This document shows positions 7,054 through 15,012 of a DNA stretch of 64,000 nt, piece after piece. Each line of letters starts with the position of its first letter. Within the stretch, counting starts at the first letter, position 1. The position numbers were made by a program, and so were the translations under genes. This DNA comes from Synechococcus sp. RS9916 (lineage in GTDB: Bacteria > Cyanobacteriota > Cyanobacteriia > PCC-6307 > Cyanobiaceae). The notes under the pieces are model-generated. The model was not told the DNA's origin. It searched no databases and worked only from the letters and a program-made list of their open reading frames with translations. The stretch lies in NCBI RefSeq assembly GCF_000153825.1, contig NZ_DS022299.1, positions 1,080,869 through 1,144,868 of the forward strand. The letters are read 5' to 3'.

Positions 7054-7251
7054 ATGAGGACTTCTATTCTTATTCTACTTGGCATTAACCTGCTGGCTAC
7101 ATCTATGGTAGTAGCTAAAGTCGATGGCCCAAAATATTGCACCACCAACATTGAACATATGATCGTATTAGGTCAAGCTCGCAGTGAAGATCCTGCAAGT
7201 TATTGGGAATGCAAGGATGGTATTAACGTCCTAGTTCAACCAGGTTTGTGA
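7054..7251 (+). CDS. Small secreted protein
   Basis: This 65-residue protein has a clear N-terminal signal peptide (MRTSILILLGINLLATSMVVA), leaving about 44 residues with two Cys (CTTNIEH and ECKDG) that could form one disulfide. It is followed after about 120 bases by another small exported two-Cys protein. The family is not recognised. Confidence 0.55.
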   Translation: MRTSILILLGINLLATSMVVAKVDGPKYCTTNIEHMIVLGQARSEDPASYWECKDGINVLVQPGL

Positions 7252-7368
7252 TTGACGCCTAATGAATAGAGGCTAACGGCAGAACTTCTGATTAGTTAAT
7301 TGCGCATTCTTGATATCGGATTTATAATGGCAAAGTGACGCTAAGTCTTACTCCATCCTGAAATCATT

Positions 7369-7605
7369 ATGCATAAAGTTCTAGCAGCGGCATTTCTTCC
7401 ATTGCTAATTGGAACCAGCGCTCATGCATATAGTTATCACTCTGCTGGTAAACCTGGAGACTATGTTGTGGTTGACCGCGGAGAAACGTATGTTATCAAT
7501 TGCCGTAATGATACGCTGATTCGTGTCGCTAATCCAAAGAGAGTTCCGCGTGCATTTAAAACTCCTCTTGGCAGGAAATTCTGCACAGATATGGCGAACT
7601 GGTAG
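7369..7605 (+). CDS. Small secreted protein
   Basis: This is a 78-residue product with a signal peptide (MHKVLAAAFLPLLIGTSAHA; cut after AHA likely) and a mature part of about 58 residues that is basic and has two Cys (INCRND and KFCTD). Its size, export signal and Cys pair resemble the 7054 and 8370 genes. A minus-strand frame across the same bases is a shadow. Confidence 0.55.
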   Translation: MHKVLAAAFLPLLIGTSAHAYSYHSAGKPGDYVVVDRGETYVINCRNDTLIRVANPKRVPRAFKTPLGRKFCTDMANW

Positions 7606-8354
7606 CAATATGAACGCTTAGTAATCACCACATAATCTAATTGCCCTGGTATGGTTATATCGGGGTATTTTCCTGGTATATTGAAGTATAGCCACCAATC
7701 TGATTGCGCGTTATTAGTAATTGGCAAGGCTGAAATATATTTAGGGGACCCTGCGGCCTGAACTCGGAAAGTTCACTATCAACCACTATCACGAACTCTC
7801 TATAAAATTTTCAGGGGGCTTGATTCTGCCCGCCACTTGTGCTACACAGAAGGCCTAGAAGGCAGTCAGGCACTGGGAAGTGGCACTGCAGACGGTACCT
7901 CCAGGCCACCAGCTAAGTAATAACTTGCTTGTCTGATGCGGGTGGTGCATGGGGCAAGGATTACGCTGCCAATGTGCTGCGTAGTGTGGCCGATTGATTA
8001 GCAGTTCTGATATTGCAAACCCGCAATCTGTTATTGAGAAAACTTGACAGCTATTGAGAGTCGGCGCATTCCACCCCATCACCATTCACCCAATACCAAG
8101 TCATACTGCAGCTTAATGCGGTCCCCTGCCAGCCGTAATCTCGACCACTGCATAACATCCTCATGGAATATATAGATGCATCGACTCTCTGAGGGCCCTG
8201 TAATCGCCTCTAACGGCTCTCAACCAGTCTCTACGATCTACCTGCCACAAATACAGCTAACGGGGCTTAGGACGCCTGCTGGAGATCAACCAGGGAAAAA
8301 ATCGTAGAAATAAAAAATTGAGAAGTGGGTCTTGGCTAACATAAAAAAGATCCA
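7606..8354. other. No gene seen
   Basis: About 750 bases with only short shadow frames on either strand. It may hold a decayed gene; no repeat or RNA is recognised. Confidence 0.4.
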
Positions 8355-8369
8355 ATGAGACCAGCCACC

Positions 8370-8690
8370 ATGAGAATCCATCCTCTGGGAATCATCGGGG
8401 GTTTAGCTATAGCTGCAATCGGAACCCCAGCCCTCGCCTGGGAGCCAGGAGACCCTTTTCCAACGTCGCAGTGTGGACCCCAGCCTGCCACGATCGGACC
8501 AGATGTAACCGTCTGCCAAGCCAAAGACAGCAATGGCAATAAGCACATCTCTGTTAAGTGGCCTGAAGAATCATCGGGAACGTATGTGGTCGGGCCCTGT
8601 GTAGAAGGTGTGTCACCAACAAAGGGCGACCTCAGTCAGAAGGGCGCTCGGATGTGGATCAAGTTCTACTGCAACTACGTTGATTGGTAG
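8370..8690 (+). CDS. Small secreted Cys-containing protein
   Basis: The signal peptide (MRIHPLGIIGGLAIAAIGTPALA) is followed by about 83 residues with four Cys (QCGPQP, VCQAKD, PCVEG, YCNYVDW), suitable for two disulfides. I prefer the ATG at 8370; an in-frame ATG at 8355 would add five residues before the signal. The function is unknown. With the neighbouring genes it forms a set of exported mini-proteins in the island. Confidence 0.6.
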   Translation: MRIHPLGIIGGLAIAAIGTPALAWEPGDPFPTSQCGPQPATIGPDVTVCQAKDSNGNKHISVKWPEESSGTYVVGPCVEGVSPTKGDLSQKGARMWIKFYCNYVDW

Positions 8691-8728
8691 AAGTAATCGG
8701 AACCAATTACTGATCCCAGATACAACAA

Positions 8729-8760
8729 AAGGGCTAACGGGGGATGAACCGCTAACCCTT
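8729..8760. terminator. Hairpin after the secreted-protein gene
   Basis: A 12-base imperfect stem with wobble pairs has an eight-base loop. A T-run follows only on the minus strand, so termination of the plus-strand gene is uncertain. Confidence 0.4.
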
Positions 8761-8790
8761 CGTGTCTGCCACCAGGACAGTGTGAAGTTC

Positions 8791-9145
8791 GCCAAAACGT
8801 TCACTCAACCATTTTACCGATCGCTGGCTGTTGGGCTGTTAGAGCGAAGCGATCTGATTCAATCCGATCCCATATGTTTAATAGATTTATATAGAGGGTT
8901 TAATAGATTTATATTAGTAGTTATCTATATATAATGTTGGGGGGATTTACCCCCCGCCTGGTGGGTGGAGTTACCCCCCACCCAAATACTGACTGGGGGG
9001 AGTTACCCCCCACCCGTATCTGAATTTGTTGTGCTTCAGCTGTATACAGGTTGTATCGCTTGGGGGGGAGATTCCCGCCACCTAGAAATTAGTGGGGGGA
9101 GATTCCCACCACCACACTCGGTAAACTGGGGTTAGCCAAAACGTT
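8791..9145. other. Origin-like or operator-rich module
   Basis: The region is bounded by direct repeats of GCCAAAACGTT (8791-8801, 9135-9145). It contains an AT-rich part with two copies of TTTAATAGATTTATAT (8877-8892, 8899-8914, 22-base period). Then come five G/C quasi-palindromes: 8939-8955 (GGGGGG-ATTTA-CCCCCC), about 8963-8983, 8995-9011, 9062-9079 and 9094-9110. The winged-helix gene starts six bases after the last repeat. This is the layout of a replication origin with initiator sites, or of a multi-site operator. Neither has been tested. Confidence 0.5.
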
Positions 9146-9150
9146 TAACA

Positions 9151-10062
9151 GTGACGAGAATTATCAACCACCCACGCCGAGAGGGTGATCCATCGTGGTC
9201 TCCTCAGTACGATGCAATTCTTGCAATTCAGTACTCCAAGGGTGAGAAGGTAACCGACGCCGACAAGACCACCTACCTGATGCTGTCGGCACTGTGCAAT
9301 AACCACGACAACAACCACTTCAACTACAGGAATCGCCAAGAACTCGCTAAACAGCTAGGCCTAAGCGACTCAGCGATGAAGGACAGGCTTGCGAGACTAC
9401 GGAAGATTGGCTGGGCAGGAAGTGGGCAATGGAGGTGGGAACTAACACCCGTACAGGACATCCTTTCGTTCTCAACGACCACAGCAACCCATGCGCGGTT
9501 CGGCGCCGTTCCTCAGCAGGTGGAGCCAGTGCAGGCTGCCGACGTGGTGACAGAGAAGCCCACGCTGGACAAAGCGATCAAGAAGCAGGCCACAGTAGAA
9601 ATTGCTCATAACGAGCAGCCGAAGCAAGCATTGCCTGTCAGCACCCTTGAGGTGTTCGTTACCGATACTGAGCCCGCTCCTGTTGAGCAGATGGTGGAGG
9701 TGAGCACAGCCACGATCGTGCCCGAGCAGAAGGCCATCGATGAGAGCTCACTCGATCCCGAGTATCTCGACTACACGCAGAGGGCCGAGGCTGCTGGTTG
9801 CAACGTCTCGCACTACCTCACCTGGAGCTACGGCAAGGAGCACCTCATGGCCAACCTCCAAAAAGTTGAGGCCAGGGTCAGAGCAAACATCGCCGCCCAA
9901 AAGACTTCGGCTACTGAGTCGACCGAAAAAATCGCATCCAATCCTCCACTGGAATCAAGCTTCGAGGCTTACGAGCGCAAGCGCCAGGAAGAGATCGCGC
10001 AATGGGCTGCTGGGAACTGGGACGATCAAACCGCGAGCAGTGAGGACGACGAACTCTTTTGA
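9151..10062 (+). CDS. Winged-helix protein, candidate replication initiator
   Basis: This is a 303-residue protein starting at GTG 9151. Residues about 20-100 look like a winged helix-turn-helix (TTYLMLSALCNN, NRQELAKQLGLSDSAMKDRL, RLRKIGW), as in plasmid and phage replication proteins and HTH_36-type regulators. The middle is low-complexity, rich in Val/Glu/Pro. The end is acidic (SSEDDELF), loosely like SSB-type tails that recruit replication proteins. Five palindromic sites lie directly upstream. I infer an initiator or master regulator of the element; a simple repressor remains possible. Confidence 0.6.
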   Translation: MTRIINHPRREGDPSWSPQYDAILAIQYSKGEKVTDADKTTYLMLSALCNNHDNNHFNYRNRQELAKQLGLSDSAMKDRLARLRKIGWAGSGQWRWELTPVQDILSFSTTTATHARFGAVPQQVEPVQAADVVTEKPTLDKAIKKQATVEIAHNEQPKQALPVSTLEVFVTDTEPAPVEQMVEVSTATIVPEQKAIDESSLDPEYLDYTQRAEAAGCNVSHYLTWSYGKEHLMANLQKVEARVRANIAAQKTSATESTEKIASNPPLESSFEAYERKRQEEIAQWAAGNWDDQTASSEDDELF

Positions 10063-10299
10063 TCAACTTCTGCCATCAGCACGGGGGACAATCTCCCTTA
10101 GGTAGCGCTTCGCAGCACGCTGGCCCTGGGTATCTTCGGGGATCAAGCCATTGGCCACGTTCTGCACCAGTGGATAGAGGATCGAGATCTGCTGCGAAGC
10201 ACTGGGAGAGGACCAATACCCCGCCAAGACAATCGACCCAGGGCTGCTGAATTGATTGCGATTTTGGGATCCCTCAGTTGAGGGAGAAACTCCGTTCAA
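10063..10299 (-). CDS. Uncertain small protein
   Basis: This 78-codon frame is convergent with the winged-helix gene and starts right beside its stop. The C-terminal half (NGLIPEDTQGQRAAKRYLRE) looks protein-like, while the first 35 residues are Ser/Pro-rich and doubtful. A palindrome (TCCCTCAGTTGAGGGA, about 10268-10283) lies inside its start region. It may be a fragment of a larger gene. Confidence 0.25.
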   Translation of the reverse strand: MNGVSPSTEGSQNRNQFSSPGSIVLAGYWSSPSASQQISILYPLVQNVANGLIPEDTQGQRAAKRYLREIVPRADGRS

Positions 10300-10381
10300 A
10301 TATCACTCATTTGGGGGAGGCTTAATGTCGTATTTAGAATTAGCTTCAATATGCATATAGACATTCATCCGCCTAGAAAGA

Positions 10382-11647
10382 ATGCATCCATCTGATCAAA
10401 GTCTTGCTGTGGGAAGGCTTACTCTTGTTGAAGACCTTGGGATGCACTTTCCTAGGCCAACTTCTAAGCAGAAAGCAAGGTATGGCCTCTTTAAATGCGC
10501 CTGTGGTAACCCAGACTTGCTTCGCATTCAAGTCCGTAATGTCAAAAAGGGCAATACAACCTCATGTGGAAAATGCCGTTTCTATGAAGATCCAGATAAT
10601 TATGGAGAGGTGATAACCAAGTGCGAAACCTGTGGGGCCCCCATCAAAACCAGTAAAAACAGGATAAGAGCTGGTAGAGGCAGGTTTTGCTCGCAACAGT
10701 GCATGTTTGATATGAGAGAAATAGAGGCCAATAAGCGTAATATTGGCTTTAAGCATCCTAATGGATTCTTGACGGTATTGTCCTTTTCGCGTCATCCGAC
10801 AAGAAGAAGCAATAAAGGCAAAACCCCAGTTGTAATTGCCTTATGCAAGTGTGACTGCGGCAGAATCCACAGTACGGATTGGATTAGCATCCAGCATGGA
10901 AGATGCCTCAGATGTGAAGTATGCAATAGGGAGAATCATTCAAGGAATAGCTCAAAATTTGAACAGTTGCAGGACAAGCGGTTTGGAAGGTTGGTTGTTG
11001 TCGGATACAAATATATTCCTGGAAACAATGGTGCCGATAGCCACTACCTATGCGATTGTGACTGCGGCACCAAGGGACACCCTGTGAAGAGTGCTTATGC
11101 ACTTGAAAGCGGTCATACCACTTCTTGTGGCTGCTGGGAGGGTAGTGGTAGAGATACATATCAGGGATTCAAGGGAAGTAGGGCGCATAGAGAATCGGCC
11201 TGTGAGTTCTACTTTGTTGAGGTAGCTGGTGGCCCTCTTCAGAAGTTCGGAATATCGGTAGATACTGTCAAGATAAGAGGAATTAAAAGCTATGGAAACT
11301 ATACGAAGTACTACCGTCTTGCCAAGGGCCTAAACAGGGCAAAGTGTTGGGTTATCGAGCAGGTAATGCTTTACGAGACCCTTGAAAATTTTCCTACAAA
11401 GAACGATATTGATGCGGCTGGCATTGGCGAGGGTTGGCTTGGCGGTACAGAGCTACGAATAGGCCTCGATATTGATCAATGCTGCAAGCGAATTGATTTC
11501 CTCGTAGAACAGGCATGTTTGAAAAGCTGGCGTGGTCTTTATGAGCAGTTTGTTACTGGCCATCAGAGGGATCTTCGTAAGCAGCAGCTGAGAAAAGCGA
11601 TAGCGGCAGGTTTATTGGAAGATCATTCGAAGATGCAAATTGAATGA
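10382..11647 (+). CDS. Zinc-repeat protein with possible GIY-YIG nuclease end
   Basis: This is a 421-residue protein. The first 290 residues carry repeated Cys clusters: CACG with TTSCGKC, KCETCG with FCSQQC, CKCDCG with RCEVC, and CDCDCG with TTSCGCW. The CDCG...TTSCGC pattern is the DNA-binding module often found in phage homing endonucleases. The C-terminal part has FYFVEV, then KFGIS, then a later IEQVMLYETLE, loosely fitting a divergent GIY-YIG/T5orf172 domain (YxxxV ... KxGxS ... E). An HNH motif is not seen. It is probably a selfish endonuclease carried by the element. The nuclease assignment is tentative. Confidence 0.6.
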   Translation: MHPSDQSLAVGRLTLVEDLGMHFPRPTSKQKARYGLFKCACGNPDLLRIQVRNVKKGNTTSCGKCRFYEDPDNYGEVITKCETCGAPIKTSKNRIRAGRGRFCSQQCMFDMREIEANKRNIGFKHPNGFLTVLSFSRHPTRRSNKGKTPVVIALCKCDCGRIHSTDWISIQHGRCLRCEVCNRENHSRNSSKFEQLQDKRFGRLVVVGYKYIPGNNGADSHYLCDCDCGTKGHPVKSAYALESGHTTSCGCWEGSGRDTYQGFKGSRAHRESACEFYFVEVAGGPLQKFGISVDTVKIRGIKSYGNYTKYYRLAKGLNRAKCWVIEQVMLYETLENFPTKNDIDAAGIGEGWLGGTELRIGLDIDQCCKRIDFLVEQACLKSWRGLYEQFVTGHQRDLRKQQLRKAIAAGLLEDHSKMQIE

Positions 11648-11820
11648 TCATATCCCCTTCTTTGCTGCACTAGTGGCTTAGGCGCCGCAATTTTTCATGC
11701 TGCTCTTGGAACCCTAAAACCTGCAGCATGAGATACGGCTTTGGAACCAATCTTTTTACTGGTTGGATACTTCGCGCTCACTTTTTTAGTCAGCTTCTGT
11801 GTATCGCGGAGCCTGGCGAA

Positions 11821-12033
11821 ATGACTGACTATTCAACTGTTAGCGCAATCCTTTTAGGCGATCGCTGGATACAGGTATCAGAGGGTACTGAGCCTTGCGG
11901 TGGTGAGGTCTCGTTCCGCACGGCCCCATACACCAGATTGATCGTTCGTCAGGCTGCGATCGACGCAGTGAAGGTCATCGAGCGGCCAGATACCTCAAGG
12001 CCCCCGATCCACACGCCTTGGGAGGAGAAATGA
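11821..12033 (+). CDS. Small hypothetical protein
   Basis: This is a 70-residue protein from ATG 11821; an in-frame start at 11728 would add 31 residues of unlikely composition. The product (MTDYSTVSAILLGDRWIQVS) looks beta-rich and ends EEK. Its TGA overlaps the next ATG (ATGA at 12030-12033). A strong GGAGGAG site lies within its last codons, so the two genes are translationally coupled. Confidence 0.45.
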   Translation: MTDYSTVSAILLGDRWIQVSEGTEPCGGEVSFRTAPYTRLIVRQAAIDAVKVIERPDTSRPPIHTPWEEK

Positions 12034-12203
12034 GCCGCCGCATTCTTAGCCGACCACGTCCGCTGTGTCTGTCGGCCACTTGCACTAAAGATTCTGATCG
12101 CGAGTTGATCCGCAACTTTCGAGCAATGGCTGCAGTACGAGGCCTCTCAGTGCAACAGGCGCTACTCCAAGCCGCCCGTGAATGGTTAGGAGCAAGCCAG
12201 TGA
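12030..12203 (+). CDS. Small RHH-like protein
   Basis: This 57-residue protein has the C-terminal pattern DRELIRNFRAMAAVRGLSVQ then LLQAAREWL, which resembles the two helices of a ribbon-helix-helix fold. The start is ATG 12030, preceded by GGAGGAG, overlapping the previous stop. Its own TGA overlaps a GTG start (GTGA at 12200-12203), which continues a tightly coupled chain of small genes. Confidence 0.5.
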   Translation: MSRRILSRPRPLCLSATCTKDSDRELIRNFRAMAAVRGLSVQQALLQAAREWLGASQ

Positions 12204-12538
12204 GACCACTCACAGAGGAAGAGAAGGCCTACATAGCGTTGAGGCGTGAGATACAGCGCCAAGATCAGGAAGAGGCCGATCAGTGCAGCTCTGGAGGGAT
12301 TGCCAGGCAGAGAACTGGTGTGCCGACGCCGCCCGCGCACTTGCTGAAGTCAATGGTGTTAGAACCGCCCGCGAAGCCCAGGATCAGTCCCGATGGCAGG
12401 GCCGCGTTGCCAAGGCAGTCGCAGACACCATCATTGAGCTGGATCCAGACGACTGATGTAGTTGGTACTGGTACCACCACAAGCGGTACTCAAGTGGTAC
12501 AACCCCCTCAGCTCTCCAGTATTTACAAGGGATTCTGA
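12200..12538 (+). CDS. Small ORF, probably frameshifted or overlapped
   Basis: The GTG at 12200 overlaps the preceding stop and has AGGAG eight bases upstream. The first 30 residues (VRPLTEEEKAYIALRREIQRQD) look like a real helical protein. The remainder is Pro/Thr/Ser-rich and resembles a shadow frame, while another frame over the same bases (12283-12456) reads well. Either two genes overlap or a frameshift split one gene. Confidence 0.35.
   Translation: MRPLTEEEKAYIALRREIQRQDQEEADQCSSGGIARQRTGVPTPPAHLLKSMVLEPPAKPRISPDGRAALPRQSQTPSLSWIQTTDVVGTGTTTSGTQVVQPPQLSSIYKGF
12283..12456 (+). CDS. Small ORF overlapping 12200-12538
   Basis: This is a GTG-started frame of 57 residues (MQLWRDCQAENWCADAARAL, ending in ADTIIELDPDD) with coherent helical composition and an AGGAAGAGG site a few bases upstream. 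It is in a different frame from the ORF starting at 12200. It could be an independent small gene or the true C-terminal half of that gene after a frameshift. Confidence 0.4.
   Translation: MQLWRDCQAENWCADAARALAEVNGVRTAREAQDQSRWQGRVAKAVADTIIELDPDD
12459..12501. promoter_or_regulatory. GGTAC repeat cluster
   Basis: Four GGTAC/GTACC words occur within 43 bases, including the palindrome GGTACTGGTACC and GGTACTCAAGTGGTAC. They lie just before the DUF1651-like gene. They may be an operator or chance repeats in overlapping coding sequence. Confidence 0.25.
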
Positions 12539-12798
12539 TGCCAAAGAAGAATCAGCCACTTGTTGACCGTCACCCGCAGAAAGAAGGGGAAGGCTGGCTG
12601 CTGAACGAGCAGGAACAACTGATGGTCTGCTTCCGCAACACGCTGCCATCAGCGCATGGCAAGTGGGTTGAGGTCGAGACACGCCCTCTTCGCGGTGGTG
12701 GCCAAGCGGTCGTCAGACGAATGCTGCGTCACAACGCCATCGAGGCCTGGATCAACCTGCAAAAAACAGGCTGGGTGCGCTGTCAGCCAAGGTGCTGA
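12538..12798 (+). CDS. DUF1651-like protein
   Basis: This 86-residue protein has the layout of the picocyanobacterial DUF1651 family: an EGWLLNEQEQLMVCFR start, a central RPLRGGGQAVVRRML segment, and the end EAWINLQKTGWVRCQP. The family is frequent in marine Synechococcus and Prochlorococcus islands and has no known function. The start is ATG 12538, just after the preceding small ORF ends. It has no signal or membrane segment. The assignment is from memory of the family pattern. Confidence 0.6.
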   Translation: MPKKNQPLVDRHPQKEGEGWLLNEQEQLMVCFRNTLPSAHGKWVEVETRPLRGGGQAVVRRMLRHNAIEAWINLQKTGWVRCQPRC

Positions 12799-13009
12799 CG
12801 ACTTGAGATCGGGAACATCACCAAGTGAAGAAACTCTTGATTCAGCAAAAACCAGATTGTGTATCTGGCTGAACGACACAGGAGTTGGCACTGCTCCTAT
12901 AAAAGAGATGTAGCAACCACTACCAACAACGTTCACCTCCCTTTGCCGGGAGGCGCAGTTCGATTCAGGCCATGGAACGGGGACCTGAACTTGCTTCGAG
13001 GAACCTCAA

Positions 13010-13171
13010 ATGACTCTGACCTATCGCGGCCAGCAGTACGCACAGCACAACGCTCCAGCCGCTGGAACCGTGACGCTCACCTATCGCGGCAAGCACTACG
13101 GACAGCACAAGGGTGTGGTCACCAACACCCATCGTGTTGGGACTTATCGCGGTGCTCGCTTCGAGAAGTGA
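13010..13171 (+). CDS. DUF4278-like small repeat protein
   Basis: This 53-residue protein is built from repeated YRG units: MTLTYRGQQYAQH, VTLTYRGKHYGQH and GTYRGARFEK. This is the (L)TYRGxxY motif of the cyanobacterial DUF4278 family. Its role is unknown; these are abundant small proteins in cyanobacteria. A good terminator follows 25 bases after the stop, which supports a real gene. Confidence 0.65.
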   Translation: MTLTYRGQQYAQHNAPAAGTVTLTYRGKHYGQHKGVVTNTHRVGTYRGARFEK

Positions 13172-13196
13172 TCAAAACTGGATCAAGCCATCTTCA

Positions 13197-13220
13197 CCCC
13201 GCCACCGGCGGGGTTTTTTA
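13197..13220 (+). terminator. Rho-independent terminator
   Basis: A CCCCGCC / GGCGGGG stem with a three-base loop is followed by six T. It ends the DUF4278-like gene. Confidence 0.85.
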
Positions 13221-13273
13221 TTGCCTGCGATCCCGCTAGGAACGTGGCCGGACTCTTGAGCAAGAGTGAGACA

Positions 13274-13304
13274 CAAAAAAGCCATCCCTCCCCCCAGGGA
13301 TGGC
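13274..13304 (-). terminator. Rho-independent terminator (minus strand)
   Basis: A perfect nine-base stem (GCCATCCCT / AGGGATGGC) is followed on the minus strand by six T. It probably ends the transcript of the 13615-13890 membrane-protein gene. Confidence 0.75.
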
Positions 13305-13614
13305 TCAGCTCTGTCTGTGCTTTCTCAAGGCTGTGACGCCGTATCACTCCCGCTAATGGACTCCTTTGTTATGGCTCAAGTGTTCAGGAGGATACATGAG
13401 TGATTAAGCGCATTGACTCAGTTCCTGGTGAACAGTTGCGCACGGGTTCATGCCTGCGAGAAAGGTCACAACCCGGCTGAGCCAGGCCAATGAAGCCGCT
13501 GACGAACAAGGCAGTTGGATGCAGAGTGGGTCCCTAACGGCGTTCATTGAGCGGGCCTCTCTCTGCTCGACGAGGGCGGCTCCACTCATAGACCTTGGTG
13601 TATTGCTGAGGGAA
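13305..13614. other. No clear gene
   Basis: About 310 bases. A plus-strand frame (13450-13977) has a plausible beginning but runs antisense through the membrane-protein gene. It may be a remnant. Confidence 0.35.
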
Positions 13615-13890
13615 TCAGCGCGAAATCTCGTGATTCGGTGGCGGCGGTGGCGTGTGGCGGATGGTGAGTTGATTTTGTTTCCGACCTTGGTATCGGAGGA
13701 TTCGATAGATCACATAAATACCAGCTGCAATTGCCGTTGCTGCGAAAATGATTTCTCCAAGTGCTCCAACTTGGGCGAATGCAACAACGAAAATCCCGAC
13801 ATTGATCAGGATGATCGTGCGCGCTATTTTTCTGACCCCAGGCTTGACCGTTCTGCTGGTTGGTCCTCCGTAATAGGGATATGGATCCAT
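13615..13890 (-). CDS. Small two-helix membrane protein
   Basis: This 91-residue protein starts MDPYPYYGGPTSR. It has two hydrophobic helices (IILINVGIFVVAFAQV and EIIFAATAIAAGIYVIYRIL) separated by a short loop, then a basic tail ending in a proline run (TPPPPPNHEISR). It is an integral membrane protein of unknown function. The minus-strand terminator about 310 bases downstream could serve it. Confidence 0.55.
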   Translation of the reverse strand: MDPYPYYGGPTSRTVKPGVRKIARTIILINVGIFVVAFAQVGALGEIIFAATAIAAGIYVIYRILRYQGRKQNQLTIRHTPPPPPNHEISR

Positions 13891-13985
13891 TGCAAGGCGG
13901 TTGCGTTGACCATTACAAGACAGTCTGCCAAAAGCGAAGGTGGTGAAACAGCCACCTATCCAGGTATCTCGAAATAGCCAAAGCT

Positions 13986-14126
13986 AGCTTGCTGCCGCTT
14001 TTTCGATGGCAGCAGTCAGGACCTGCTTTTGCTCTGAAGCCCAGACACAAAAAACCAGTCAGTGATTGGGCTGTTGTTTAATAGAGCTAAAGGGAGTCGA
14101 ACTCCTGCCCCCTGCATGCAATGCAG
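13986..14126 (-). repeat. Decayed copy of tRNA-Ala 3' half plus downstream flank
   Basis: This stretch aligns with 17667-17808 in the same orientation. The shared parts are CTTGCTxCCGCTTTT, the CCCAGTC-type terminator hairpin, the T-arm (GGAGT..GAACTCC) and the anticodon arm ending CTGCATGCxATGCAG. The acceptor/D half is absent and the stems carry mismatches, so it is not a working tRNA. It looks like an old attachment-site duplicate left by integration at the tRNA-Ala 3' end. Confidence 0.7.
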
Positions 14127-14364
14127 ACTTAACAATCCCTAAGAATCATTGCTGCAACTAGAACCCAACGGTGCCTACAAACCGCTGCAGTAGCAAAGGC
14201 GGTAACAAAACTGATCACCCACGCCAATGAAGCTCTGATCTGAACTTGTCTCGCTGAATCTGCCCGCTACCACCCGCCAGATGGAACCATCACACCTGCA
14301 GGAGCTCTCCTACCAACGAGAAGGGATCTAGGCTGAACAGCAGCTCAATGCAACCAAAAGGGAA

Positions 14365-14658
14365 ATGAGAATCAGAGCTTTTATCATTGCTAACGTCTTA
14401 GCGATCTTGCCGAACGCTTGCCCCAAAAGCGCCGAAGCAGACGATTACGACTTCAATTACGGATATGCCAAAGGAGGGCTAGCTGCTTTATGTGCCTTAT
14501 ACCAAGGTGAATACATCACCGCCGACATGGTGGGGGAAGTCTCCATGGTTTTCATGACAAAGAAAGACGATGAGGGCAAAAACAAAGCCTTAGAAGCTGC
14601 ATTCGCATCAATTAGTGGAGCCACCACATTCGAAGCCTGCCCATTAAGGCGCCCATAA
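14365..14658 (+). CDS. Small secreted protein
   Basis: This is a 97-residue product. The N-terminal signal (MRIRAFIIANVLAILPNACP, then KSAEA) is followed by a mature part of about 70 residues, with the hydrophobic turn GYAKGGLAALCALYQG and a C-terminal Cys (EACPLRRP). The function is not recognised. Together with 7054, 7369 and 8370 it is a fourth exported small protein in the island. Confidence 0.5.
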   Translation: MRIRAFIIANVLAILPNACPKSAEADDYDFNYGYAKGGLAALCALYQGEYITADMVGEVSMVFMTKKDDEGKNKALEAAFASISGATTFEACPLRRP

Positions 14659-14804
14659 AAATTCCCGACTGCATGAACTTTTCCTCGCGATACGCTAAAT
14701 AAGTGCGGCGAACACTGTCTGGAGCTTCACGCCTTGACCTCCTTCATTCACTAAAGGGATTAGGAAGTGATTCATTACTGCAATTTTTTACGGGCAATTC
14801 CTGA

Positions 14805-14894
14805 TCAGGACTTGTTCTCTCGGTCGTATTTCTTGGAGCCAAGCAGGCTGCGCAATGTTCTGCAGGCGTTCTCGCCCCCTGCATCGCAAGCCAT
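14805..14894 (-). pseudogene. Fragment related to the 17462-17662 gene
   Basis: A 29-residue frame ending in stop reads MACDAGGENACRTLRSLLG then SKKYDRENKS. It closely matches residues 31-57 of the intact gene at 17462 (GCDEGDADACRTLRSLLG, SEKYDREN). The N-terminal half has no match upstream, so this is a truncated paralog and not a complete gene. Confidence 0.6.
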
Positions 14895-14962
14895 GTTCAA
14901 AACGGGCGCAGTGCTTAATTGAAGTTCGAACGATTCAGTGGGAGGATGTTGTCGGCAGGCAA

Positions 14963-14986
14963 TAAAAACCCCGCTCGTGACGGGGG
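14963..14986 (-). terminator. Terminator (minus strand)
   Basis: A CCCCG / CGGGG stem is followed by five T on the minus strand. It ends the decayed GG-leader gene at 15013-15291. Confidence 0.55.
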
Positions 14987-15012
14987 CTGATGATCGTTTT
15001 GGCAGCAGGTGA

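Noticed and set aside
13450-13977. 175-codon plus-strand frame
   Set aside because: The second half is antisense to the two-helix membrane protein. The first half alone has no recognisable feature.
14085-14130. Possible second tRNA gene
   Set aside because: Only the anticodon and T-arms remain and they carry mismatches. The acceptor and D arms are absent, so it is treated as a decayed attachment repeat.
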